A DNA stretch of 64,000 nucleotides, taken from Pantoea cypripedii. Lineage in GTDB: Bacteria > Pseudomonadota > Gammaproteobacteria > Enterobacterales > Enterobacteriaceae. Position numbers and translations under genes: made by a program. Location of the stretch: positions 2,207,286-2,271,285 of the forward strand of contig NZ_CP024768.1 in NCBI RefSeq assembly GCF_011395035.1. The letters are read 5' to 3'. How positions within the stretch are numbered: position 1 is the stretch's first letter; every line of letters begins with the position of its first letter. The notes under the pieces are model-generated. The model saw only the letters and a list, made by a program, of their open reading frames with translations. It did not search any database and was not told the origin of the DNA. Shown here in pieces: positions 52,643 through 59,991 of this stretch.

Positions 52643-52964
52643 ATGGGTGAGAATGAGAATGAATCCATTCTCATTTGATACTGATTCTCATTTGCATTTA
52701 ATAGCAATTCTCGTTTGGAGAATTTTTACTTTGAGGTGATCAGGGTGTTTTCTGTGAAAGTTGACAAGCACCCTACTTTCTCTTCCCTCATACAATAAAA
52801 ATTGAATCCTTATTTCCCAATAGCTTACAGATAGTTTACCACACATCAAGAGAGCTGGGGGAGTCCCGTCTGTACTGGTCACCACTTACCATTGCTCATT
52901 ATTCATACAGAAAATAAGCCCTTTTCAGCCATGAGTGAGGTAATAAATCAGCATTTACCGGGTA

Positions 52965-53024
52965 TTTAAACTGATTTAATAGCCCTGTTTAAACTGATTT
53001 ATTCACTCTATTTAAACTTACTTT
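52965..53024. repeat. Three iteron-like repeats with a 23-bp period
   Basis: TTTAAACTGATTTA at 52965 and 52988 is identical, and a third, TTTAAACTTACTTT, starts at 53011. Exact 23-bp spacing puts them on one face of the helix, close to two turns apart, as in iterons and repressor arrays. Directly beside the tape-measure terminator. Confidence 0.65.
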
Positions 53025-53033
53025 TTAGCAATA

Positions 53034-53061
53034 AAGAAAAACCCCGGCACTGAGGCCGGGG
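53034..53061 (-). terminator. Terminator of the tape-measure operon
   Basis: CCCCGGC (53042-53048), ACTGAG, GCCGGGG (53055-53061), then TTTTTCTT on the minus strand; 58 bases past the tape-measure stop. Confidence 0.85.
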
Positions 53062-53119
53062 CTGTGTTGATGAAAGGAATCGGTAGGTAGGGTAATAGAT
53101 TAAGATTAAGTCCGTACAC

Positions 53120-55240
53120 TCAGCCCGGACCACCCTGCATCAGGAGGTTGAAGTTTTGAGTATCGTTAAACTTAATCTCAGACTGGATCAGGTCCTTCAC
53201 CTTCCCATCGTTAACGGTATTGGTGATATCGATTTTCAGTGGCTGAGAGAGCCAGGCCGGGGGTGTCATGAATGGATTACCAGCCGGGTTAGCGCTCAAA
53301 CCAGGGGGTGTGAACGTCACGTTTGGCTGATTGCTGCCGCTGGTAGCCAATGAGTTAAGGTCAACAGCCTTAGAAACCTGGTTGGCGTTTCTCCACTCAT
53401 CGAACACGTCTAACAGTCCTACCGGTTTTGGCATATTCGCCGGGATAGGCTGATTGCCATTCTCTGCGATCTTATCGTCACCCCTCTGGAAAACGTTTGA
53501 ATACAGAACGTTTCCGGCCATCATGACATCGCCTAAAAGACCAATCTTAGCCAGTCTGCCAGCCGATCCCCATTTGGTGATACCACCTGTTGGTTTTGCT
53601 GTAGTAGGCGCATCTGGGGCTTTAGGGTTTGGTGTATTGCCTGATGGGGTTGCCGTCTGCAAGCCACCTAGCTTACTGATCCCTTCCAGCACAGCTAACA
53701 GCTTCGTTAGCGGGTTCATAAAGCCAATGATGTACTTCAGCGCCCCGCCCAGCTTCCAGATACTTGCAGCGAAGGCTGTAACACCAATCGCATATGCCGC
53801 CATTGAGGCCCATGAGGACATCTCCTCACCGGTCACACCCATCTTTTTCAGGTAGTACTCTGTAATCCGGGCAGTGAAGACAACAGCGTCATGCAAGCCT
53901 GCAAACGCATCTGTGGCACCATCAACAACCTGACCGGCAATATGGCCCCACCAGCGAAAGGTATCAGCGTTATTGTTAAGGAAAGCAGTCAGAGTGTTGA
54001 ATAGATCCGTTGTGGCTTCACCAAAACCGCTTTTGTAAAACTCATTCATTGATGCCTGCATCGCGGTCTGTAGTCTTTGCCATGAGGCACGGTTTGACTT
54101 CATCGCCTTATCCAGGGCACCACCATTTCTGGCTGTCTTCGCCATCTCTTTACCAACATATGGGAGAATGTCTTTGGCGAATAACTGGCCTGACTGCATC
54201 AGGGCAAAAAGGTCTTGCTCAGTCAGATTGGTTGTCCCCTTCATATCATTAAGGGCTTTAACAAAGATCCCAACGGCACCTGGGAGAGCCTCACTTAACT
54301 GACCTTTCAATTCCTCAGACATCACAGTGCCCTTACTCGCCATCTGCTGGATAGCGGTGAAAGCCCGACTCTGCTCATCTGTGGTTGTCCCCAGAACAGT
54401 TCCGTACTCACTCACAGCACTAAAAATCTGATGGATTTGATCGGTTGGTAGCTTCTGGCCGATCGATGCAGCGAATTGTGTGTAATCCTTAGCTGTAGAT
54501 GTCAAATCCAGCCCTAAGCGATTAGCCTGATCCTGTAAGAAAGCAAACTCCTGATTAGCCTTGTCTGCTGATCCGGTGATAGCGGTTAGACCAGCTAACG
54601 CGCTGTCGAAGTTTCTGCCTGTATCCAGGATCTTTCCGCTTAGGGCAATTGTTGCCCCAATGGTTAAAGCGCCTTTTGCATGATCTAACAGTGTTGTATC
54701 GAGTTTCTCGACCTTTGCGGTTACGGGTAATGTGGCACCTTTCATCCCTACCTTGCCCTGCTGCCTTACCTGGGACTGGAGAGCGGCAACCTTCGCGTTA
54801 TACTCCTGCAATCCGAGCTTATTCCCGTGAAACCGGCGTGTCAGGTCACCAAACGAGCTGAGCGCCTCTGCTCGCTGCTTTCCGCCAATACTGGCGTTAC
54901 TGATAGCGGTATTGAAGCGGATAGACTTAGCGCGAATCTGCTGCAATTTACGTTCAGCAGCAACCCTTGCCGCTGCTGCCTCTTTCTCTGCTTTAGCGGC
55001 TGCTTTAGATGCCTGAGATTGCGCCTGTGTGGCTTTCGCAGCCTGTTGGGCTTGTCTCAGCGCTTTGGTCGATTGATTAACCTCTGCATTGATTTTCAGT
55101 GGCTTGACGGATTTCCCAACTTTTTCCCATTCAGATTTAACAGAGCGAATCTTTTTCAGTGTTTCCTGATAGGATCCTTTATTTACAGAAAAGGAAACAT
55201 CATTGACTGTTTTAGTCACTATTACATTTTCACCTGCCAT
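53120..55240 (-). CDS. Phage tail tape-measure protein
   Basis: A 706-residue protein with tape-measure architecture. Residues about 60-105 are an Ala/Lys/Glu/Gln-rich coiled coil (QQAAKATQAQSQASKAAAKA). The tape-measure domain follows with QDQANRLGLDLTSTAKDYTQ, then ASKGTVMSEELKGQLSEALP and PGAVGIFVKAL (about 225-330). A hydrophobic stretch at about 480-510 and a Pro/Gly-rich low-complexity part (about 540-570) lie before the C-terminus. In siphophages this protein sets tail length and helps DNA ejection; 706 residues are at the short end of the family. It starts at the stop of the preceding 116-residue gene. No tube, terminator, or baseplate gene accompanies it, which is unusual. Confidence 0.85.
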   Translation of the reverse strand: MAGENVIVTKTVNDVSFSVNKGSYQETLKKIRSVKSEWEKVGKSVKPLKINAEVNQSTKALRQAQQAAKATQAQSQASKAAAKAEKEAAAARVAAERKLQQIRAKSIRFNTAISNASIGGKQRAEALSSFGDLTRRFHGNKLGLQEYNAKVAALQSQVRQQGKVGMKGATLPVTAKVEKLDTTLLDHAKGALTIGATIALSGKILDTGRNFDSALAGLTAITGSADKANQEFAFLQDQANRLGLDLTSTAKDYTQFAASIGQKLPTDQIHQIFSAVSEYGTVLGTTTDEQSRAFTAIQQMASKGTVMSEELKGQLSEALPGAVGIFVKALNDMKGTTNLTEQDLFALMQSGQLFAKDILPYVGKEMAKTARNGGALDKAMKSNRASWQRLQTAMQASMNEFYKSGFGEATTDLFNTLTAFLNNNADTFRWWGHIAGQVVDGATDAFAGLHDAVVFTARITEYYLKKMGVTGEEMSSWASMAAYAIGVTAFAASIWKLGGALKYIIGFMNPLTKLLAVLEGISKLGGLQTATPSGNTPNPKAPDAPTTAKPTGGITKWGSAGRLAKIGLLGDVMMAGNVLYSNVFQRGDDKIAENGNQPIPANMPKPVGLLDVFDEWRNANQVSKAVDLNSLATSGSNQPNVTFTPPGLSANPAGNPFMTPPAWLSQPLKIDITNTVNDGKVKDLIQSEIKFNDTQNFNLLMQGGPG

Positions 55241-55590
55241 TATTTACCCCCTTCCAGTTTGGTAGCAATCAAGCTGCGGCAAGCCTTGTTAATCTCAACC
55301 TTAATTTTTCCATTTACTGATTTAGTCAGGAGGCTAATAGGGCGATTATTCGCGCTATATCCCTGATCCTTGTGAGTGAGGGCGATACCTCTGCTCTTAA
55401 TTTTCTTGCCATTAGAAGAGGCTTTCAGAATGCCGTCCCCAAACTGGTCAATGAGTTTATCCAGATCCTGCATTGCATCAGATGATTTCTTAATAAAATC
55501 CTGTACCTGTTCTTTCTGCTTCTGGATATTCGCAGCGGCTTGGGCTTGCTTAATCTGCGCCATCAGGTTGTTGTAAGCTGTCTGTGACAT
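55240..55590 (-). CDS. Small coiled-coil protein preceding the tape measure
   Basis: A 116-residue protein with an N-terminal Ala/Gln/Lys helix (LMAQIKQAQAAANIQKQKEQ) and a basic second half (GKIKVEINKACRSLIATKLE). I do not recognise the family. Its stop and the tape-measure start share a base, so they are translationally coupled. In phages one or two tail assembly chaperone genes precede the tape measure; it has that position, but no sequence evidence for the role. It could shield or recruit the tape-measure protein. Its upstream neighbour is the 234-residue DNA-binding gene, 115 bases away. Confidence 0.6.
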   Translation of the reverse strand: MSQTAYNNLMAQIKQAQAAANIQKQKEQVQDFIKKSSDAMQDLDKLIDQFGDGILKASSNGKKIKSRGIALTHKDQGYSANNRPISLLTKSVNGKIKVEINKACRSLIATKLEGGK

Positions 55591-55705
55591 AATAAATCCT
55601 TAGTGGAATATTTTTGGGATTATGTTGAGGTGATCCAAAATCAGGAACACCACGTAAATAAAAAGGGGGCTGGTTATAAGAGTTAAAATGAAACCCGGCA
55701 GAAAT

Positions 55706-56410
55706 TTAATTTGCTTTGGAATTCTCAAATGTTTTTTCTTTCTCAAATAACTTCTCTTTCTCAAATGTTTTTTCTTTCTTGCTGGTTATGTTCTTTGCTT
55801 TCCATGCCTTTTTGCTCTTACCGATCATCTGGCGTATTTCAGCACGACCGGAAGCAATCAGGGGGATGAGTTTGTATTTAACAGTGTCGTCTTTCCAAAT
55901 CGGGTCTTCTACATATCGTTCTGAGCGTAAATTTCTTAAGACTACTTCCCACGGTAAAATCTGTTGTTCAAGATATTCACTATTCTTAAGTTCAAGAAGT
56001 TTTCTTGTCATCCGCAAATCGAGTCCCAGATGTTCAGAAATAAGATCAATGCTCATTCCCTCTTTCTTCATTTGTTGGGCCATCAGGCTTTTTTCAACTA
56101 AGCAGATCGGCTTTTTTAGGTAACGTCTTGGATTATATAATCGCTTTTGCTGTAACACGTAAGGGATTGACACATTAAAGGCATCCGCTATGCTTTTTGC
56201 TGAGTGTCCAAGGATGCACGCTTTTCTAATCTTAGCTATGTGCTCCGCTGTCAGTTTTAATTCATCTCTTATCTTATGCTTAGGCTTCTGGTTTTGAATT
56301 TTAAAAGCCATCTCTGCGATCTTGTCTTCTTCCTCTGGGGTGAAAACGGTTGTAATGAAATTTGGGGTAATAACATCATTGGTTTTACTTTTAGATGGTA
56401 TAGCAGGCAT
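55706..56410 (-). CDS. Double helix-turn-helix DNA-binding protein
   Basis: A 234-residue protein with two helix-turn-helix-like segments: GHSAKSIADAFNVSIPYVLQ (about residues 70-90) and GMSIDLISEHLGLDLRMTRK (about 115-135). A basic region (KSKKAWKAKNITSKKEK) leads to a repetitive tail of three EK-rich hexapeptides encoded by 18-bp tandem repeats. The start at 56410 has GGAG 8 bases upstream; a longer frame from 56473 is less likely. A regulator or small-terminase-like DNA recogniser is possible. The first helix-turn-helix could also fit replication proteins. No family identified. Confidence 0.6.
   Translation of the reverse strand: MPAIPSKSKTNDVITPNFITTVFTPEEEDKIAEMAFKIQNQKPKHKIRDELKLTAEHIAKIRKACILGHSAKSIADAFNVSIPYVLQQKRLYNPRRYLKKPICLVEKSLMAQQMKKEGMSIDLISEHLGLDLRMTRKLLELKNSEYLEQQILPWEVVLRNLRSERYVEDPIWKDDTVKYKLIPLIASGRAEIRQMIGKSKKAWKAKNITSKKEKTFEKEKLFEKEKTFENSKAN
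55723..55776. repeat. 18-bp tandem repeat, three copies
   Basis: TCTCAAATGTTTTTTCTT at 55723 and 55759 are identical, with a variant copy TCTCAAATAACTTCTCTT between (55741). It encodes the charged C-terminal tail of the 234-residue protein on the minus strand (EKTFEK-type hexapeptides), so copy number can change without a frameshift. Confidence 0.85.
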
Positions 56411-56564
56411 AGGGGATTCTCCACAATGGGTAAAAGCGGTAAGGAAATCGGGTAGGAATATCGGGCAGGTCAATATTTTATTGTTGGACAGTATTTGAGT
56501 ATTGAAGGAAAATACAGAGATAAGCAGTTCAGGGGTAAGCAGTTCAGAGGCAATCAGAAATGTG

Positions 56565-57374
56565 TCAGAAGGCGGGATCTAATTCCCATTCATTTGATTT
56601 GGGTTCTGTCTCATAAGCCCTGATGAGCTGTCCCTTAACCTGGAGGTATTCACCATCAAACCTGCCTACGTCCATGTTTATTTCACTGCCAGCACTATGA
56701 CCAGACTCAACAACAGTAAGGCAGACGTCATCATTTGCTCCTGTTAATTTAACTTCTCTCCCTGTAATCCCTGCAATCCCTGTAATCTCTGTTAATTCCA
56801 CATCAGAATCATATAACTGAATATCAGGCCCGTTATCGTCCAAATCCAGATTTCTGATGATCGCTGTGCTTTCCAGAGTGTTGTTCTGATGTCCACTTGC
56901 GCTATTAATAGATCCTGCATCTTCTCTCTCCACAGGTACGGCATTTGGTAAAACAGCTTTGGTTAATTTCCCTCGTTGGCTGCGTGTTGTAGCTGGCTTA
57001 ACTGCCGGTATTGAAATTTCTGTTAACTCTTCACTGATTGGAAGGACAATCAACAAATCCACATCGTAAGCACCACGTCCAACACATTCGATTAACCCGG
57101 CCTGTTTCATAGCCAGTATGGTGCGTGAGGCTGTCTTAGGTGACGACATCAGATAATCGGCTAATTCAGATTGTCCAACCTGAGAGGGCTGGCCTTTTTT
57201 AATATGACCGTTTGTCATCTTTTGATCACGGTTAAATGATGCAATAAGGTCATAAGTCAGTGCCATTTCAAGAGTCATCTTTACACCGTTATAACTCTTG
57301 ATACGGCGTAAGGTGCGGGAGGATTTTACAAAGTCACGGCTATAAAGGTTATTTAACTGGGTTGTTTCTATCAT
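56565..57374 (-). CDS. Winged-helix DNA-binding protein, candidate replication or control protein
   Basis: A 269-residue protein. The N-terminal 110 residues form a winged helix-turn-helix (TYDLIASFNRDQKMTNGHIK; then GQSELADYLMSSPKTASRTI and LAMKQAGLIECVGRGAYDVD), like plasmid replication initiators and phage regulators, and the rest is acidic and not recognisable. Its start overlaps the 66-residue gene's end by 26 bases. It may bind the repeats at 52.5-53.0 or 58.7-59.2 kb. Whether it initiates replication cannot be decided without a profile search. AAGGAA precedes the ATG. Confidence 0.6.
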   Translation of the reverse strand: MIETTQLNNLYSRDFVKSSRTLRRIKSYNGVKMTLEMALTYDLIASFNRDQKMTNGHIKKGQPSQVGQSELADYLMSSPKTASRTILAMKQAGLIECVGRGAYDVDLLIVLPISEELTEISIPAVKPATTRSQRGKLTKAVLPNAVPVEREDAGSINSASGHQNNTLESTAIIRNLDLDDNGPDIQLYDSDVELTEITGIAGITGREVKLTGANDDVCLTVVESGHSAGSEINMDVGRFDGEYLQVKGQLIRAYETEPKSNEWELDPAF

Positions 57375-57549
57375 CAGGGTATTCCTTACCTTTGGAATTT
57401 ACGGTTTTAACAAAGTCGCTCACAGCGCGTTTAATGATTGTGTGTGCAGAGCCGTATTTACGGGTTTCAGCTAAGGAAAAAATAACCGCCATTTCTTCAT
57501 CAGGGAAAGAAAGTTTAATCTCTCTCTGTTTGGAGCCATTATTACTCAT
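57349..57549 (-). CDS. Ribbon-helix-helix-like small protein
   Basis: A 66-residue protein with the pattern of a ribbon-helix-helix DNA-binding fold: a short strand (KQREIKLSFP), helix (DEEMAVIFSLAETRKYG) and helix (SAHTIIKRAVSDFVKT). It starts through a 4-base overlap with the 80-residue gene and overlaps the winged-helix gene by 26 bases. Such proteins often autoregulate operons; its role here is inferred. AGGAG precedes the ATG. Confidence 0.6.
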   Translation of the reverse strand: MSNNGSKQREIKLSFPDEEMAVIFSLAETRKYGSAHTIIKRAVSDFVKTVNSKGKEYPDDRNNPVK

Positions 57550-57788
57550 AATTCAATCTCCTGTAATGCAGTCAAGATTTCTGATTTTTCAAATCCGTAA
57601 CAGAAAAAACCTCTCCACCAACAAGAGGTCGCACAAATACCAGGATTTCCAATCGTGACATATTCATTATCACTCATGCCATCCAGCATTTCGGCGACTT
57701 CTTCTTGTTCTGAATCGGAAAGTGAGTTGACAATAACAGAGGCGTAACAGGCAAGCGGAGGGGAATCACTCAGATCCTTATAAACCAT
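57546..57788 (-). CDS. 80-residue unknown protein
   Basis: An 80-residue acidic protein with a C-terminal part holding several cysteines and aromatic residues (GICATSCWWRGFFCYGF). It has GGAG upstream of the ATG at 57788 and lies between a 145-residue gene (12 bases away) and the 66-residue gene (4-base overlap). The compact arrangement supports expression. No family recognised. Confidence 0.55.
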   Translation of the reverse strand: MVYKDLSDSPPLACYASVIVNSLSDSEQEEVAEMLDGMSDNEYVTIGNPGICATSCWWRGFFCYGFEKSEILTALQEIEL

Positions 57789-57800
57789 ATTTAAACTCCA

Positions 57801-58238
57801 TTAAACAATTACCGGATATTCTGATGTCAGATCTTTGAACCGGCCAGCGGCCTCGATCATGAGCATCGCCATAACCTCATCATATGAGAGAGCCAGCCCG
57901 CGAGACTCGAAAAGATTTTGATAGCCAACAACAACTGACGCTTGGAAGTCTGTCCCGGCATGCTGGTTAACTGCAACCTTGAGGGCTAGCTGATCTTCAA
58001 GATCCAGAGGTTCAGCATTCTTCTTGAGACGCTCAGCCTGTCGGATAACTGCACGAACAGGGTTTTCTGTCTCGTCTAAGGCTTCCTGAATGTTGGCAGC
58101 TTCTTCTATCTTACCGGCTTTCAGGAATCGGCTACGGCTTTCGGCCAGTGATTTGCGAGTAATCTTGCCAGCGTCCAGACGATTGATTAAGGCCTCAACG
58201 CTGTACTTATCGTTGGCTGAATTAATTGCTGTTGCCAT
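57801..58238 (-). CDS. 145-residue first gene of the leftward operon
   Basis: A 145-residue mostly helical protein, beginning MATAINSANDKYSVEALINR, with an Ala/Leu/Glu-rich core. The ATG at 58238 is chosen because AGGAG precedes it at good distance; an upstream frame extends 22 codons with no ribosome site. Function unknown. It is the first gene of the operon that ends in the tape measure: 145, 80, 66, 269, 234, 116 and 706 residues. A 7-bp inverted repeat lies 49 bases upstream. Confidence 0.6.
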   Translation of the reverse strand: MATAINSANDKYSVEALINRLDAGKITRKSLAESRSRFLKAGKIEEAANIQEALDETENPVRAVIRQAERLKKNAEPLDLEDQLALKVAVNQHAGTDFQASVVVGYQNLFESRGLALSYDEVMAMLMIEAAGRFKDLTSEYPVIV

Positions 58239-58286
58239 ATTGAAAACTCCTTCTGAAGTGTGTATAGTTAAATGGGATTTTTTTAA

Positions 58287-58305
58287 TTTGATGTTAATCA
58301 TCAAA
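58287..58305. promoter_or_regulatory. Operator-like inverted repeat upstream of the tape-measure operon
   Basis: TTTGATG, TTAAT, CATCAAA: 7-bp perfect arms. It lies upstream of the first gene (58238), at the place where a repressor or activator would act. Confidence 0.5.
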
Positions 58306-58600
58306 CCACAATATATAGTTTATCATCTGCCATCAGGAATTGCAACAATTTTCTTGATTTTTCTGTTGCGCTCTGATTACCGATATGCTATTATTAGAGG
58401 TTGTCTGTTTTATGACTTAGGAATCCTGCGTACAATCGATTCTAAGCGCCTCAGTTGCTGTGGTAATACATCGCCTCATCTTTTCTAAGAAAGTGGCTGA
58501 GAATGGCGCTGGTGAAGCCTAGTAGGGTTTGTGTCTTCGCGGCCCCCACCCCGCCGCCATCGTGTCACCTTCGCATCGCTACGGTGTTCCAAAGGGTCTT

Positions 58601-58644
58601 GCTCGCTGTGCGAGCGCTGCCAAAGAGACGCGTCTGTAAGACGC
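58601..58644. repeat. Two perfect short hairpins with three-base loops
   Basis: GCTCGC-TGT-GCGAGC (58601-58615) and GCGTCT-GTA-AGACGC (58630-58644). They have the same 5-6-bp stem and triloop style as those at 52566-52618. Confidence 0.6.
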
Positions 58645-58732
58645 TTTAAAGAGATCAGTCTTTCCAATCAATCTACGATTAATCCTCTAACACTCTTTAA
58701 AGTTCTTTTGCTGTGCATAAGGGCATAAGCCC

Positions 58733-58779
58733 TCTTATGGTGTGGCTGTTAGTCTTATGGTCTTTTATTATTCTTATAG
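58733..58779. repeat. Three TCTTATGG-type repeats about 20 bp apart
   Basis: TCTTATGG at 58733 and 58753, TCTTATAG at 58772. They lead directly into the 33-bp-period repeats. Confidence 0.55.
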
Positions 58780-58780
58780 T

Positions 58781-58866
58781 ACGTCAATTTGACTGAACTT
58801 TTATGGTGAAGTTACGTCAATTTGACCGAACTTCAGAAAGAGGGTTACGTCAATTTGACTGAACTT
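58781..58866. repeat. Three 20-bp direct repeats with exact 33-bp period
   Basis: ACGTCAATTTGACTGAACTT at 58781 and 58847 is identical, and the copy at 58814 differs at one base (ACCGAACTT for ACTGAACTT). Each contains the inverted repeat GTCAA-T-TTGAC. The 33-bp spacing (three helical turns) suggests dimeric-protein sites on the same face, as iterons or an operator array. Confidence 0.8.
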
Positions 58867-59008
58867 TTATAGTATGCCTAATAGATTCCTCACCCGGTCA
58901 GTCTCACCCTGTGGAATACTTACCCTGTGGAATATCCAATCAATTAAAATTTCAAACTATCTACCTTCCTGTCTTCCTGCCCTTCACTGTGTGGAAACCC
59001 ACAAGATC

Positions 59009-59193
59009 ATAATCGCGCTGTGCGACCAAAGGGGAGAGCGATTATAAAATAATGGGTTTAATGATCGGTAAACGACGAAGGAGTGTGAGATCATAATATT
59101 GATTGTTTTATGATCGGTAAGTGAAGGATGAACGTGAGATCATAAGATCATAGGTTTTAAAGACCGGTAAGAGCGAAGGCTCGTGAGGTCTTT
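59009..59193. repeat. Array of four hairpins, about 50-bp period, with compensating stems
   Basis: Copy 1: ATAATCGC (59009) pairs with GCGATTAT (59038). Copies 2-4 share the plan stem-GGTAA-inner part-GTGA-stem: ATGATC/GATCAT (59061-59094), TTATGATC/GATCATAA (59108-59145) and AAAGACC/GGTCTTT (59159-59193). GGTAA starts at 59067, 59116 and 59166. In copy 4 the inner part is GAGC-GAAG-GCTC. Outer stems change sequence but keep pairing, so structure is conserved over sequence. A fifth hairpin, TGTGTAGT/ACTACACA, follows at 59212-59233. Confidence 0.85.
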
Positions 59194-59309
59194 GTAGTTA
59201 TATATAAGTCTTGTGTAGTTGACGGACTACACAGCCCCCGGGTGGATCAGACTAACCTCTGACTCTCACAGATTTACATACCACACATAAAAATAGAATG
59301 CAATTATTT

Positions 59310-59338
59310 TTGACAATTTTAATTGTTACTGATAAAAT
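59310..59338 (+). promoter_or_regulatory. Strong sigma70 promoter with an operator-like core
   Basis: TTGACA (59310-59315), 17 bases, TAAAAT (59333-59338). Inside the spacer sits ACAATT-TT-AATTGT (59313-59326), an inverted repeat positioned for a repressor. It points toward the capsid genes. Confidence 0.8.
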
Positions 59339-59344
59339 AGACAC

Positions 59345-59991
59345 TTAGGTTGAGAGAGATGATTAAAATCCATTACGCAACCTCTCAATCTAACTTACTC
59401 CCCGGGTATGCACCGGCGTGTATGCAAAAGCCTATAGAGGGGAATAACCGGGGACTGTCTCCCCCCGGCCCCTCACCTAAACGACTGCTGAAATAATTAT
59501 TTCAATCACTCCCGCCAAAAGGGTTTTCTCATAATTCTAGTGAGAATCCTTCTGGCGATAGTGAATGTAACTTTAGACATTACGATTATTGCTGCGCATT
59601 GCTAAATCTCCTTTTGTAATATCTCCTTCTAATCATAGGTCTTGCCACGCATCAGGGCCTATTCTAGAGGGAAATTATTTAATTCATTCACACCAAATAA
59701 TACCTTCACAATCTTCTTTCTCCGTGTAAAAAACGGGGCACCCTGCAAGCCTGGTAACCTTGTATGGGGATAAAGCACAGGCGGCAACCCTGCCTATGTT
59801 TTCCGGCGCGTGTGGTTATAACGCACCGTTTTCTATATTCCTTGTCTGGTGAGCTGCAAGCGCAAATTGCATAGCCATTCAGGGAATACAGAAAACGGCC
59901 TTAGACCGTTATGGGATTCCACCAATCCGCAGACAATAAAAACTCAATTCATTCTCCTTCCTCGACCCGCTACTCCTGCGGGTTCTTTTTT
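59345..59991 (+). ncRNA. Candidate 650-nt noncoding transcript
   Basis: Between the promoter at 59310 and the terminator at 59965 there is no credible protein gene. The stretch has several stem-forming segments, for example ACGG...CCGT around 59898-59911. It could be a structured untranslated leader cut short by attenuation, or a regulatory or packaging RNA of the element. Expression is inferred from the two signals only. Confidence 0.4.
59965..59991 (+). terminator. Strong intrinsic terminator upstream of the capsid genes
   Basis: ACCCGC (59965-59970), loop TACTCCT, GCGGGT (59978-59983), then TCTTTTTTG. It ends a transcript from 59310 unless read-through is controlled. Confidence 0.75.

Larger units (their letters stand above)
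51868..53119. other. 1.25-kb noncoding, AT-rich region with origin-like features
   Basis: No convincing gene between the small 51673 frame and the tape-measure operon. Frames here lack ribosome sites and recognisable sequence. It contains two DnaA-box-like sites, four short GC hairpins, an inverted repeat of TTCTCATT/AATGAGAA type at 52645-52720, and three 23-bp-spaced repeats, ending in the tape-measure terminator. Layout is compatible with a replication origin or a control region. Confidence 0.5.
58306..59309. other. 1-kb noncoding region with repeats and hairpin array
   Basis: No gene is supported here. A GC-richer stretch (58500-58650) stands out inside AT-rich sequence. Right of it come 20-bp-period and 33-bp-period repeats and a four-copy array of hairpins near 50-bp period, ending at the strong promoter at 59310. 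Listed individually below. Confidence 0.6.

Noticed and set aside
52399..52885. Two overlapping leftward frames (102 and 65 residues)
   Set aside because: No Shine-Dalgarno site, low-complexity sequence and no family; they cover repeats and hairpins.
58485..58667. 60-residue basic frame in the GC-richer stretch
   Set aside because: No ribosome site or similarity; driven by short hairpins of GC-rich DNA.
58733..59233. CRISPR array
   Set aside because: Repeats are 8-20 bp with fixed or near-fixed short gaps and no cas genes; repeats form hairpins or iteron-like sets, not repeat-spacer units.
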